64,000 nt of DNA from JANRJY01 sp033763735 (GCA_033763735.1 JANRJY010000087.1:48812-112811); one strand, 5' to 3'. Positions 35,355 to 44,488 are shown, numbered from the stretch's first letter. The notes: generated from the letters alone by a model not told the origin. Program-made: numbers and translations.

Positions 35355-35550
35355 GTAATGAGTTTGTAATGTGTAATGTTTAATGTGTAATGTGTAATGC
35401 AGGTTGAGTTATGAATTATTTGCTTTGAGCTATGAGTTATTAGCGATGAGCGATTAATGATCAACATTACATCAAAACTTGAACACTTAGTACCTAAATA
35501 CATCGAATCGTCAAAACGTCAAAACTTAAACACGTCAGCACGTCAAAACG
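35355..35550 (+). repeat. Composite 3'-end word element (R4)
   Basis: Directly after the TPR stop codon: period-7 words (GTAATGT TTAATGT GTAATGT GTAATGC), then GAGTTATTAGCGATGAGCG and AGCGATTAAT (35449-35458), then 25 bp later CACTTAGTACCT (35484-35495), then period-8 words (AAAACGTC, CAGCACGT) up to the base before the stop codon of the OmpA gene on the other strand. It shares order and spacing with the inverted copy at 27600-27793. Confidence 0.8.
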
Positions 35551-37533
35551 TTACAAGTCAATAATCTCAAACTCGGTTCTTCTGTTTTTGCGTCTGCCAT
35601 CTTCAGTAGCATTACTCGCAACCGGTTTTTCGGATCCGTAACCTGCATATTTCAAATTAGAAGCTGGTATTCCTTTCTTAATCAAGTAGTTATAAATAGT
35701 TTTGGCTCTTTCAGCAGAAAGTTTTTTGTTAGCAGCAGGTGTTCCTTGATTATCTGTATGCCCTGAGACTTCTATTTTAATTGTGGGATTATTTTTCAAA
35801 AAGTTATACAAGCTCTCAATTTCGTGATATGATTTTACTGTTAAAGTGGATTTGCCTTTGTCAAAATTGATGTTTTTCAATACTATTTTCTGACCTTCTT
35901 CCGGTTTTTTCAATTGAAATGTGGGATTCAAATCAGAAGCCGACATACTTTTTTTCAAATTCAAATTGATTGAATAAAACAAAAAATTGGGCTTTTCTAT
36001 AGTTATAGCATATTCATTTCCTTTTTTGAGAGGAATACTGAAGCTTCCATCTTTGTTGGACTGGTATTCTTTTGTGGCTTCGTTGGTTGTGAAGTTCTTA
36101 ATTCTTATATAACAATCCAATGGTTCGCCTGTTTTTTCATTCACAATTTTGCCTGTGTAAATTGATAAACCGGCAGCTGTATTGGTACCTGTTACGGTAT
36201 TGGAGGAAAAATTAGGTTTTATTTTGGCAAAAGTGGCGTCTATATTAATCATTATAATGTCTTTTTCACCTTGTCCGCCAAATCGACCTGAAGAGAAATA
36301 TGCAATTTTTTGATCTTTAGTAAATACGATGTAAATGTCATCTTCTGATGAATTCACAGGTACTCCCAGATTAATTGGTTTTGACCAAATTCGAAGCAAG
36401 GGATCATATGTAGTTTTAAAAATATCATAACCTCCCATATTATCATGACCACTACTGCTGAAATACAATGTTTTGCCATCGGAAGAAATAAAAGGGGCAT
36501 CTTCTTCAAATTCCGTATTGATTTGTGAACCAATGTTTTTGGGCTCACTCCAGTCACCATTGGCATCTTTTTCAACATAATACAGGTCCAACCCTCCCAA
36601 TCCACCTTCTCTATTACTTGAAAAATAGATGATTTTGCCATCAGCAGTAATACTCATGGAAGCTTCTTGAGCTGATGAATTGATAGTGCGACCTACACTT
36701 TTGGGATGCGACCATTCTTCATCTGAATTTTTACGTTCACTAACATAAATATCGCCCCCATTACTACTTTTGTATATAAATAGTTGCTTGCCATCAGGTG
36801 AAAGCGCAATGGATGCGTCATGATCATGCGAATTGACTGGTTTACCTAAGTTTTGAGCCACCATCCAATTTCCTTTGGCGTCACGCTTACTCATCCAAAT
36901 ATCCTCAAAATAACTGTCATCCAGGTCTTTATCATCCGTTATGCCTCCTTTACGTCTTGAGGTAAAAAACAACGTTTTGTTATCAGCGGTAATCAATGGA
37001 GTGTAATCTTGAAATGGGGAATTGATATTCCTTCCCAAATTTGTTAGTTTATGGTTGTAAGGCTTTGCAGTTAACTTCATTCCGCTTTCGCATTCTTTTA
37101 TCATTTTATCAGTTCTGAAAGTTTCGTAACGCATAGTTGATTTCATTTGGTCAACTTTTGCCTGATTCAATGCGTTTTTATATTGTTTATAAAACTTTAT
37201 AGCTTCTTTATAATTTTCTTTAAGTTGATAGGCCCTACCTACTCTGAATAATATGTCAGGCGCTGCATATTTACTTTTCTTAAAAGCAGCCAAATACATA
37301 TCCGCAGCTTTTTTTTTGTCGTCCATTACTTCATAACATCTTCCAGCCCAATATATGATTTCAGAATTGCCGGGAGTTGATTTTAATAATGCTTTAAAAT
37401 GTGCTGTTGCTTTTATTAAGTTTTGGTCGTTGAAATATTGTATGCCTTCGTTTATTTGGTCACGTGTCGTTTGTTGTTGGGCGAATATGTTAAACGAAAC
37501 GACAAATAAAGTAATTCTCAGTAGTGTTTTCAT
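35551..37533 (-). CDS. OmpA/PD40/TPR envelope protein (PorE-like)
   Basis: A 660-residue exported protein: signal peptide (to about residue 18), TPR (about 20-130: GIQYFNDQNLIKATAHFKAL, YLAAFKKSKYAAPDILFRVG), PD40 propeller (about 160-410, with FFTSRRKGGITDD, IYFSSNREGGLGGLDLYYVE and YFSSSGHDNMGGYDIFKTTY), a carboxypeptidase-like domain (about 450-540) and an OmpA domain (KIEVSGHTDNQGTPAANKKL, GRRKNRRTEFEII). The same order as PorE of the type IX secretion system. The end is convergent with the TPR gene, with a composite repeat filling the 196-bp gap. Confidence 0.87.
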   Translation of the reverse strand: MKTLLRITLFVVSFNIFAQQQTTRDQINEGIQYFNDQNLIKATAHFKALLKSTPGNSEIIYWAGRCYEVMDDKKKAADMYLAAFKKSKYAAPDILFRVGRAYQLKENYKEAIKFYKQYKNALNQAKVDQMKSTMRYETFRTDKMIKECESGMKLTAKPYNHKLTNLGRNINSPFQDYTPLITADNKTLFFTSRRKGGITDDKDLDDSYFEDIWMSKRDAKGNWMVAQNLGKPVNSHDHDASIALSPDGKQLFIYKSSNGGDIYVSERKNSDEEWSHPKSVGRTINSSAQEASMSITADGKIIYFSSNREGGLGGLDLYYVEKDANGDWSEPKNIGSQINTEFEEDAPFISSDGKTLYFSSSGHDNMGGYDIFKTTYDPLLRIWSKPINLGVPVNSSEDDIYIVFTKDQKIAYFSSGRFGGQGEKDIIMINIDATFAKIKPNFSSNTVTGTNTAAGLSIYTGKIVNEKTGEPLDCYIRIKNFTTNEATKEYQSNKDGSFSIPLKKGNEYAITIEKPNFLFYSINLNLKKSMSASDLNPTFQLKKPEEGQKIVLKNINFDKGKSTLTVKSYHEIESLYNFLKNNPTIKIEVSGHTDNQGTPAANKKLSAERAKTIYNYLIKKGIPASNLKYAGYGSEKPVASNATEDGRRKNRRTEFEIIDL

Positions 37534-37602
37534 GGCTTTGGGTCTGTAATAAAAACGTACGTTAAATTACCCAAATAATCTATTTTGCAAAAAATATCTA
37601 TG

Positions 37603-38163
37603 TTAATTTTTGGTTAATCTGGGAGTCCATTTGACTTCTTCAACATTTAAATTTTTGGACATTATTCTACATAAAGTGAATAAATAATCAGATAATCGAT
37701 TGAGATATATAATTATTAAAGGATTTTGAGTTTCTGTTTCTGATAATTTCACTACCTCCCTTTCAGCTCTACGGCATACTGTACGAGCCACATGTGCAAA
37801 TGCAACTTCTTTGTGCCCTCCCGGAAGAATAAAATGAGTCATAGGCGGCAAATCCAGATTCATTTTATCTATTTCATTTTCAATCAATTGAATATCTGTG
37901 TCAAAAAGAACAGGTATTTTTGAATCGTTTTTTGAATTTTGTTCTGTCATTAAATTCGAACCAATTGTAAATAAACGGTCTTGAATTTCTCTTAACAAGG
38001 GTTTATATGGTTCATTAATTGTATATTCTGCCAAAAGACCAATCCAAGCGTTTAATTCGTCTACACTTCCGCATGCATTAATTCGATTATCTGATTTTGA
38101 CACTCTGGTTCCCCAAACCAATCCTGTACTGCCGTTATCGCCTGATTTTGTATAGATTTTCAC
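37603..38163 (-). CDS. ATP:cob(I)alamin adenosyltransferase (PduO type)
   Basis: A 186-residue enzyme that transfers the adenosyl group of ATP to cob(I)alamin to form coenzyme B12. The PduO landmarks are present: MKIYTKSGDNGSTGLVWGTR (ATP-binding N-terminus), SVDELNAWIGLL, and HVARTVCRRAEREVVKLSET, with LNRLSDYLFTLCR near the end. It follows the xylulokinase gene by eight bp on the same strand. Adenosylcobalamin would serve enzymes such as methylmalonyl-CoA mutase located elsewhere. Confidence 0.93.
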   Translation of the reverse strand: MKIYTKSGDNGSTGLVWGTRVSKSDNRINACGSVDELNAWIGLLAEYTINEPYKPLLREIQDRLFTIGSNLMTEQNSKNDSKIPVLFDTDIQLIENEIDKMNLDLPPMTHFILPGGHKEVAFAHVARTVCRRAEREVVKLSETETQNPLIIIYLNRLSDYLFTLCRIMSKNLNVEEVKWTPRLTKN

Positions 38164-38170
38164 TTTATTT

Positions 38171-39655
38171 TTATTTCATTTTTTTCAAATCATCGGCCCA
38201 TTGATGGTAAAGATCTTTATATTGTCGTTTCAACTGTTTGTCGGGTTCAATTGTTTTAACCTTTTTAAGTGTTTTAAATGCTTCTTTGGCATCCTTATAA
38301 ATTCCTGCTCCTATTCCGGCACCTCTTGCAGCTCCCTGAGCCCCATCTGTGTTGTAAAGTTCAACTACCGCGCCTGTTGTATTGCAAAAAACTTCTCTGA
38401 AAATAGGACTTAAAAACATATTTGCCTCCCCGGCCCTAATTACGGAAATTTCCATTCCCATATCTTTCATTACTTCAACGCCATAATTCAAACCAAAAGC
38501 AATGCCTTCTTGTGCAGCCCTTAAGATATGCGCATTGCTATGTCTGTTAAACTGAATACCAGATATCATTCCTCCGAAATCCTTGTTTTCAAGAACTCTT
38601 TCTGCTCCGTTGCCAAATGGAAACACTCTCAACCCATCAGCCCCTGCAGGGATTTTTGAAGCCAATTTATTCATTTGCTCATAATCCATTGTGCCATTCA
38701 ACATTGAATTGCGCAACCATGAGTTTTGTATACCTGTTCCGTTAATACACAATAGCACACCATAGGAAGGCTTTTTAGGTTGATGATTGACATGAACAAA
38801 AGTGTTAACTCTTGATTTTTTGTCATAAGTAGCTTTTGAATGTACACCGTACACTACTCCGGAAGTACCTGCTGTTGCAGCTATTTCACCAGCTTTAAGC
38901 ACATTCAATGAAAATGCATTATTTGGTTGGTCTCCGGCTCTGTAAGTTATTGGGGTATTTTCTTTAAGCCCTAATTCTTTTGCGGCACTTTTCGATACAA
39001 ATGCTTGTTTTGAAAAAGTATCAGTAATGTTTGGAATCAAATCCGAATTAATTTTATATTGCTTTAATAGTTTTTTGGAAATTTCATTATCCTCAAAATC
39101 CCAAAAAATGCCTTCTGAAAGCCCTGAAACCGTAGTTTGTATTTCACCGGATAATTTCAATGCTATATAATCACCGGGAAGCATTATTTTGTAAATTTTA
39201 TCATATATTTTAGGTTCATTTTCCTGAACCCATTTGAGTTTGGAAGCAGTGAAATTTCCAGGTGAATTCAACAAAGTAGATAAAGTTTTCTTTTCACCCA
39301 TTTCGCTTAATGCTTTTTCACCAATAGCCACTGCCCTGCTATCGCACCATATGATAGAAGGACGAAGTACTTCCAAATTTATGTCCACACATACCAATCC
39401 ATGCATTTGATACGCTATGCCAATAGCCTGAATATCTTCTGCCTTACATCCGGACTTTGATTTAATATCTGATATGCAAATTTTAAGGTTTTCCCACCAT
39501 AAATCCGGGTGTTGTTCTGCCCATCCCGGTTTGGGTGCCAATATTTTCATTTCTGTTTTGGGGGCACTCGATGAAGCAATTAAAGCCCCATTTTCTATTT
39601 GAATAATTGAAGCCTTTACCGAAGAACTACCAATATCAATTCCTAAAAGATACAT
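38171..39655 (-). CDS. xylB: Xylulokinase (FGGY family)
   Basis: A 494-residue sugar kinase that phosphorylates D-xylulose. FGGY features: N-terminal phosphate loop YLLGIDIGSSSVKASIIQIE, LAPKPGWAEQHPDLWWENL, the substrate region AIGIAYQMHGLVCVD followed by SIIWCDSRA, and the C-terminal nucleotide part (TAGTSGVVYGV, RAGEANMFLSPIFREVF, GAQGAARGAGIGAG). The QMHG and WCDSRA motifs favour xylulokinase over glycerol kinase. No xylose isomerase or transporter gene is adjacent. The adenosyltransferase gene follows after eight bp. Confidence 0.88.
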   Translation of the reverse strand: MYLLGIDIGSSSVKASIIQIENGALIASSSAPKTEMKILAPKPGWAEQHPDLWWENLKICISDIKSKSGCKAEDIQAIGIAYQMHGLVCVDINLEVLRPSIIWCDSRAVAIGEKALSEMGEKKTLSTLLNSPGNFTASKLKWVQENEPKIYDKIYKIMLPGDYIALKLSGEIQTTVSGLSEGIFWDFEDNEISKKLLKQYKINSDLIPNITDTFSKQAFVSKSAAKELGLKENTPITYRAGDQPNNAFSLNVLKAGEIAATAGTSGVVYGVHSKATYDKKSRVNTFVHVNHQPKKPSYGVLLCINGTGIQNSWLRNSMLNGTMDYEQMNKLASKIPAGADGLRVFPFGNGAERVLENKDFGGMISGIQFNRHSNAHILRAAQEGIAFGLNYGVEVMKDMGMEISVIRAGEANMFLSPIFREVFCNTTGAVVELYNTDGAQGAARGAGIGAGIYKDAKEAFKTLKKVKTIEPDKQLKRQYKDLYHQWADDLKKMK

Positions 39656-39738
39656 AATGTGCTGTTTTGATTAAAAATTTATTTCAACATTAATAAATCC
39701 AAAGCAAAGATTTGCGTTAATTTTTGTTTTTTTTATGT

Positions 39739-40584
39739 ATGCTTGTTGTGCGATTATTCAAGCAACCGATGTATCCTATTTTTGAGAAAAGTAGTTTTAA
39801 ACTTTTGATTATAATCTTATCAGGATTTTTTGTGTACGGGATGAGTGTTTGGTTCCTTTGGTACAGATATGAATCTAACAGTAGTTTTCATTTTTTTGAT
39901 GATTCATTGGAATGGGGAGGGATGGATAAAATGGGACATATTTTTTCGTCTTTTGTGTTAGTTTCTGTCATTCATGAGATACTCCAATTAGTTGATTCAG
40001 ACAAAATCAAAACACTAATATTCAGCGTATTATTAACATTTTTGTTAATGATGTCAATTGAGTTTTTGGATGGATTCTGTGATGGATATGGAGCAAGTTA
40101 TTTTGATGCAATTGCAAACGTTACCGGTATAGGTTTTGCGATTATTTGGATTATAATTTTGAAAAGGAAAAATGGAATTCTTAAGCTTAGTTATTTCGAT
40201 ACTTGGTATACGCTAATTAGACCAAATATGCTCGGTGACACCCTAGCTGGTAAAATCATTAAAGATTATAACGGTGAGGCTTTTTGGATCTGCATTTCAC
40301 CTTATTTTTGGCACAAATCGCTTCATTGGTGGCCAAAATGGCTCAATATTGCCATTGGCTATGGCATTGATGGATACTTGGGTGGTCATGATAATATATG
40401 GAAAGAGGGGAATGATATTATTAATTATTCACATATCAACCGTTCATCATCTGTATATGTATCATTAGATATAAATCTTGAATTAATTCCATATAAAATC
40501 AATAACAAATGGATTTTGACATTAATTCGGATTATAAACTTTACTAAAATCCCTTTGCCTATTTGGGAGGTTTGGAAGTGGTAA
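39739..40584 (+). CDS. DUF2279 predicted membrane/periplasmic protein
   Basis: About 281 residues from the ATG at 39739 (MLVVRLFKQPMYPIFEKSSF); an upstream TTG at 39724 is less likely and an ATG at 39772 is another option. The N-terminal membrane helix (around 20-40) is followed by FDDSLEWGGMDKMGHIFSSF, EFLDGFCDGYGASYFDAIAN and SLHWWPKWLNIAIGYGIDGY, which define DUF2279 (YfiM-like) proteins. The role of the family is unknown. The end converges on cobA across a word-repeat region. Confidence 0.75.
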   Translation: MLVVRLFKQPMYPIFEKSSFKLLIIILSGFFVYGMSVWFLWYRYESNSSFHFFDDSLEWGGMDKMGHIFSSFVLVSVIHEILQLVDSDKIKTLIFSVLLTFLLMMSIEFLDGFCDGYGASYFDAIANVTGIGFAIIWIIILKRKNGILKLSYFDTWYTLIRPNMLGDTLAGKIIKDYNGEAFWICISPYFWHKSLHWWPKWLNIAIGYGIDGYLGGHDNIWKEGNDIINYSHINRSSSVYVSLDINLELIPYKINNKWILTLIRIINFTKIPLPIWEVWKW

Positions 40585-40746
40585 AATGAAATGATTGAGT
40601 AAGTGAATTTGTGATTGACTGAATTATTGAGTTTTGAATAATTGAATATAAAAATGATTAAAGATTGTAACACCTGAATACTTCAAATCGTCCAATCGTC
40701 CAATCATCCAATCATCCAATCGTCAACACGTCAACACGTCAACACG
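40585..40746 (+). repeat. Word-repeat element with perfect period-8 array (R5)
   Basis: Directly after the DUF2279 stop codon: words such as GATTGAGTAAGTG and GATTGACTGAATTATTGAG, then from 40685 a tandem array of octamers AATCGTCC (2), AATCATCC (2), AATCGTC, AACACGTC (3). The array runs up to the stop codon of cobA on the other strand. Confidence 0.8.
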
Positions 40747-41478
40747 TCAATTCTTCCAATCCTTATGCAACCTTGCTACTTCGCCAATAACAATTACTGA
40801 AGGATTATCAATATTGGCTTTTTTTACCTTTTCAACGATGTCTTTCACCTTTCCAATGACAAATTTTTCGTCCTTAGTAGTACCTTTATGAATAACAGCA
40901 ACCGGAGTCTCCGACTTATTTTCTTCAATAAAAATTTGAGTAATTTCCTCTAATTTACTCATAGCCATTAGTATAACTAATGTTGCCGATGATTGAGCAG
41001 CCATAGCGATATCCTTTGAAATTTCACCTGTTTGAGTGGTACCGGTTGTAACCCAAAAACTCTCGCTTAATCCCCTACTAGTGAGAGGTATATGCAACAT
41101 TTCAGGTACAGCGATAGCACTGGAAATTCCCGGTATAACTTCAACTTTGATATTATTATTGGATGCATATTCCATTTCTTCATATCCTCTGCCAAAAACG
41201 AAAGGATCGCCTCCTTTCAGCCTAACTACATTGCCATGAATAAGGGCATAGTGAACAATCATTTCATTTATTTCAGCTTGCGAAAATTTGCAACCGCCTC
41301 TCCTTTTGCCCACGAATATTTTAATAGCATCTGATTTACAATGATTTAGAATTTCTTCTGATGCCAGTGCATCATACAAAACTACTGATGCTATTGAAAG
41401 CGATTTTATGGCTTTAAGTGTAATTAATTCAGGGTCACCGGGTCCGGCTCCAATCAAAGTTAGCTTGGGTTCAATCAA
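40747..41478 (-). CDS. cobA: Uroporphyrinogen-III C-methyltransferase
   Basis: An S-adenosylmethionine-dependent methyltransferase (SUMT) making precorrin-2 for siroheme or cobalamin. 243 residues, single-domain, the usual length. Signatures: LIGAGPGDPELITLKAIKSL, VLYDALASEEIL, VRLKGGDPFVFGRGYEEMEY, VIPGISSAIAVPEMLHIPLT. No siroheme ferrochelatase or nitrite/sulfite reductase gene is adjacent; a MobA-like gene lies divergently, hinting at nitrate-type metabolism, but that is only suggestive. Secure in family. Confidence 0.93.
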   Translation of the reverse strand: MIEPKLTLIGAGPGDPELITLKAIKSLSIASVVLYDALASEEILNHCKSDAIKIFVGKRRGGCKFSQAEINEMIVHYALIHGNVVRLKGGDPFVFGRGYEEMEYASNNNIKVEVIPGISSAIAVPEMLHIPLTSRGLSESFWVTTGTTQTGEISKDIAMAAQSSATLVILMAMSKLEEITQIFIEENKSETPVAVIHKGTTKDEKFVIGKVKDIVEKVKKANIDNPSVIVIGEVARLHKDWKN

Positions 41479-41662
41479 TTATTAATAATTTTATTTTCAA
41501 ATTTATGTAATTAATTTTTTTTAACATTTAATTCCTAAAAATTAGGTATAATTCTTCATTTGAGTATATTTAGATTAAATCTCAATTAAAATTTTTTAGT
41601 TCAATTTATTGATATACAACTAAAATATTTTATATGTTTACATAAAACATCACCTTCAATTC

Positions 41663-42232
41663 ATGGGTCTCCACAATCTTTTTGGTCTGGTTTTTTGTAA
41701 TTCATCTCAAAATAATGATGGCTTAGATACCGGATTAAAATTGGTAGACGACAGAACCCGATTAATGGTGGCTGCTGATAAATTATCCAGGTCTGAAATT
41801 CCGGTATTCATATCCATCGGTGAAGATCAAATAAACGATTATAACAAAGTGTTCAATGAAAAAAATATCATCAAAGGTATTTCAGGACATCCATTTCCTT
41901 TATGCAGTTTATTGAGTGCTCATCAAAAATATCCCAAAAAAGACATTTTGGCTTTATCTTGTAATCTTACTCAAATTAACAGAGAGAGTATTATCAAATT
42001 GCTAAAGCAATATTCCCTTCAACCGAGCTATGATTTCTTTTGTTTTCAAAATGATGAAGGATTATTTGAATGGTCACTTGCAATTTATACATCCAAAACA
42101 CTCAAAAATTTATCAAAAGAAATTAAGGAATCAGGTAATGCTTTCAAATTTGAACAATATCTGAACTTACAAAAATGTTTCCCAATAAAAATCAAGAAAA
42201 AAGAATTGGCATTTTTTGCCTTTTCACCTTGA
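41663..42232 (+). CDS. Degenerate MobA-like nucleotidyltransferase-fold protein
   Basis: A 189-residue protein. LFGLVFCNSSQNNDGLDTGL followed by LSRSEIPVFISIGED has the strand-loop-helix pattern of the MobA N-terminus (LxGLVLAGGxSxRMGxDKGL), but the GGxSxRMGxDK nucleotide-binding residues are mostly replaced: no Arg, and DTGL instead of DKGL. The later part (GISGHPFPLCSLLSAHQKYP, DILALSCNLTQINRESI) still follows the family plan. It would not be expected to transfer GMP normally. It is divergent from cobA and is followed by a Smr protein gene. MobA descent is inferred. Confidence 0.5.
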   Translation: MGLHNLFGLVFCNSSQNNDGLDTGLKLVDDRTRLMVAADKLSRSEIPVFISIGEDQINDYNKVFNEKNIIKGISGHPFPLCSLLSAHQKYPKKDILALSCNLTQINRESIIKLLKQYSLQPSYDFFCFQNDEGLFEWSLAIYTSKTLKNLSKEIKESGNAFKFEQYLNLQKCFPIKIKKKELAFFAFSP

Positions 42233-42249
42233 AAACTTTATTTTACTAG

Positions 42250-42777
42250 ATGATTGTTTTTAAATTAGGTGATAAGGTAAGTTTGATTCATGAGGATATA
42301 AAAGGTGAAATTGTTGCTTTTGTTTCAAACAAAATTGTGACCGTTAAAACTAGTGAAGGTTTTGAGTTAAACTTTGCAACCCATGAACTGGTACCACAAT
42401 CAAATAATTACAAATTGGAAAATGCAAATATTAAAACCAATGCCATTTATTTGGACAAATCTTCAAACATCAAGAAGAAAATAAAGAAAATACAAACCGA
42501 CTTACACTTAACTCAAAGTGAAGTAAAGATATTATCACTTTCGAATGTAAACTTACTTGAGGAACAATTCCGTAGAGTACAGACTGCCATAAATGCTTGT
42601 ATAGCAGAAAAAATAAACAACTTAGTGATTATTCATGGCGTGGGAACGGGTGTGCTAAAAAATGAATTGATTAAAAAACTAACATCTGACAGAAGAATAC
42701 AAAAAATAGAACCGGCTGATTCAAAAAAATATGGTAATGGTGCAACAGTTGCACACATTACCACAAAGTTAAACTAG
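42250..42777 (+). CDS. DUF2027/Smr-domain protein
   Basis: A 175-residue protein. The N-terminal beta-barrel-like region (about 1-70: KLGDKVSLIHEDIKGEIVAF) corresponds to the DUF2027 start. The C-terminal Smr domain (about 100-175) has the motif NNLVIIHGVGTGVLKNELIK and the later GNGATVAHI, related to MutS2 C-termini with nicking endonuclease activity in some members. This is a shorter form than most DUF2027 proteins. It starts 17 bp after the MobA-like gene, so the two are probably co-transcribed. It overlaps the HMA-like gene stop by nine bp, convergently. Confidence 0.75.
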   Translation: MIVFKLGDKVSLIHEDIKGEIVAFVSNKIVTVKTSEGFELNFATHELVPQSNNYKLENANIKTNAIYLDKSSNIKKKIKKIQTDLHLTQSEVKILSLSNVNLLEEQFRRVQTAINACIAEKINNLVIIHGVGTGVLKNELIKKLTSDRRIQKIEPADSKKYGNGATVAHITTKLN

Positions 42778-43071
42778 TTCCGGAATATTAGCTTCGTTTT
42801 TCAAATGGTTTGGAATTGCTACTTCAAATCCTAATTTTTTTGAAATACTTTTTTTGTTTTTACCGTCAACCATTAGTTTGTAACCTAAGTTATTCAGAAT
42901 GGTTTTGCATGAATTAAGACAGCCTAATTCGTCTATTACCAGCCTTATTTCTTTATCAACAATATTTACTTCAATATTTTTGACATCATATAACTTTGAT
43001 AATTCCGTTTTTATCCTAGTTATATCATTTTGATTGTGAATGTTCGATACTTTCAGTGTGTGAATTTCCAT
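42769..43071 (-). CDS. HMA-like domain protein without the usual CxxC
   Basis: 100 residues from the ATG at 43071 (MEIHTLKVSNIHNQNDITRI); a longer frame from 43131 has an unlikely N-terminus. The beta-alpha-beta pattern EIHTLKVSNIHNQNDITRIK - LYDVKNIEVNIVDKEIRLVI - ILNNLGYKLMVDG is that of a heavy-metal-associated domain. The metal-binding CxxC after the first strand is missing (NIHNQNDI), while GCLNSC occurs later in the domain. Metal binding is therefore uncertain. It lies just downstream of ffh on the same strand (67 bp). Confidence 0.55.
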   Translation of the reverse strand: MEIHTLKVSNIHNQNDITRIKTELSKLYDVKNIEVNIVDKEIRLVIDELGCLNSCKTILNNLGYKLMVDGKNKKSISKKLGFEVAIPNHLKNEANIPELV

Positions 43072-43138
43072 AACTTTTACAATATTTATTTGTACAAAGC
43101 TAAGAATATAAAAAGAAGATAAAAATGACATAAATCAC

Positions 43139-44461
43139 TTACATACCCATTTTTGCCATCATATTTTTCATGCCGCTTTTATTATTCATCATTTTCATCA
43201 TTTTGCGCATGTCGTCAAACTGCTTAAGGAATTTATTCACTTCTGTAATATTGTTTCCACTTCCATTTGCAATGCGTTTTCTTCTACTAATATTAATCAA
43301 ATCCGGATTTTCACGCTCTTTTGGAGTCATGCTTTGAATCATTGCTATCATTGGTTTAAATGTTTGTTGATCAATTTCAGTATCTTTTAATTGCTTATTC
43401 ATACCGGGTACCATACCCATCAAATCCTTTATATTTCCCATTTTTTCTATTTGTTGCAACTGGCTCATAAAGTCGTTGAAGTCAAACTGATTTTTACGAA
43501 TTTTTTGATTAAGTTTTCTGGCTTCATCCTCATTATAAACTTGTTGTGCCCTTTCAACCAATGAAACCACATCACCCATTCCAAGGATCCGTTGCGCCAT
43601 TCTATCCGGATGAAATACATCAATACCATCCATTTTTTCGCTCGTACCAATGTACTTGATGGGTTTTTTTACTTCATATTTTATTGACAAAGCTGCTCCA
43701 CCTCTGGTGTCACCATCCAACTTTGTAAGTATAACGCCATCAAAATCAAGTCTTTCGTTAAATACTCTGGCTGTATTTACCGCATCTTGTCCAGTCATGG
43801 CATCTACAACAAAAAGTATTTCAGTAGGCTTGATATTTGATTTGATTTCTTCAATTTCTTTCATCATTTGTTCATCAACCGCAAGCCTTCCTGCCGTATC
43901 TACTATGATGATTTTTTTATGATTCTTTTTAGCGAATTCCAAACCATTCTTAGCAATTTGAACAGCATTTTTGCTTTCAGGCTCTGCATAAACTTCTACG
44001 CCTATTTGATCACCTAAAACTTTTAATTGATCAATTGCAGCAGGTCTGTAAATATCACAAGCTACCAAAAGCACCTGACGACCTTGGCTTTTGAACATTT
44101 TTGCAAGTTTTCCGGAAAAGGTTGTTTTACCGGAACCTTGTAATCCTGACATTAATATGACAGTAGGGTCGGCTTTCAAATTAATTTCTGATTTTGTGCC
44201 TCCCATTAACTCGGTAAGCTCATCCGAAACGATTTTAGTAAATAATTGTCCGGGAGAAACAGATGTGGTCACTTTCTGACCTAGAGCTTCTTCTTTAATT
44301 TTATCTGTAACTTCTTTGGCAACTTTAAAATTAACATCGGCATCCAACAGTGCTTTACGTATTTCTTTTACCGTTTGGGCTATGTTAATATCTGATATTC
44401 TACCCTGACCTTTCAGGGTTTTGATGGCTTTATCTAATTTGGTACTTAAACTCTCAAACAT
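43139..44461 (-). CDS. ffh: Signal recognition particle protein Ffh
   Basis: A GTPase that binds signal sequences and targets ribosomes to the membrane. 440 residues. The N domain (1-90), G domain with SGLQGSGKTTFSGKLAKMF (G1), DTAGRL and TKLDGDTRGGAALS, and a C-terminal methionine-rich M domain (FNDFMSQLQQIEKMGNIKDL, ending MMNNKSGMKNMMAKMGM) are all present. Length and order are canonical. Secure. Confidence 0.97.
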   Translation of the reverse strand: MFESLSTKLDKAIKTLKGQGRISDINIAQTVKEIRKALLDADVNFKVAKEVTDKIKEEALGQKVTTSVSPGQLFTKIVSDELTELMGGTKSEINLKADPTVILMSGLQGSGKTTFSGKLAKMFKSQGRQVLLVACDIYRPAAIDQLKVLGDQIGVEVYAEPESKNAVQIAKNGLEFAKKNHKKIIIVDTAGRLAVDEQMMKEIEEIKSNIKPTEILFVVDAMTGQDAVNTARVFNERLDFDGVILTKLDGDTRGGAALSIKYEVKKPIKYIGTSEKMDGIDVFHPDRMAQRILGMGDVVSLVERAQQVYNEDEARKLNQKIRKNQFDFNDFMSQLQQIEKMGNIKDLMGMVPGMNKQLKDTEIDQQTFKPMIAMIQSMTPKERENPDLINISRRKRIANGSGNNITEVNKFLKQFDDMRKMMKMMNNKSGMKNMMAKMGM

Positions 44462-44480
44462 TTTTTTAGCAAAATTTCTA

Positions 44481-44488
44481 CAAAATTA
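44481..44488 (-). promoter_or_regulatory. Possible -7 element of ffh
   Basis: CAAAATTA is the complement of TAATTTTG (TAnnTTTG), 19 bp before the ffh start codon. No clear -33 element. Confidence 0.4.

Noticed and set aside
40685..40750. CRISPR array
   Set aside because: Units are eight bases without spacers and no cas genes are present.
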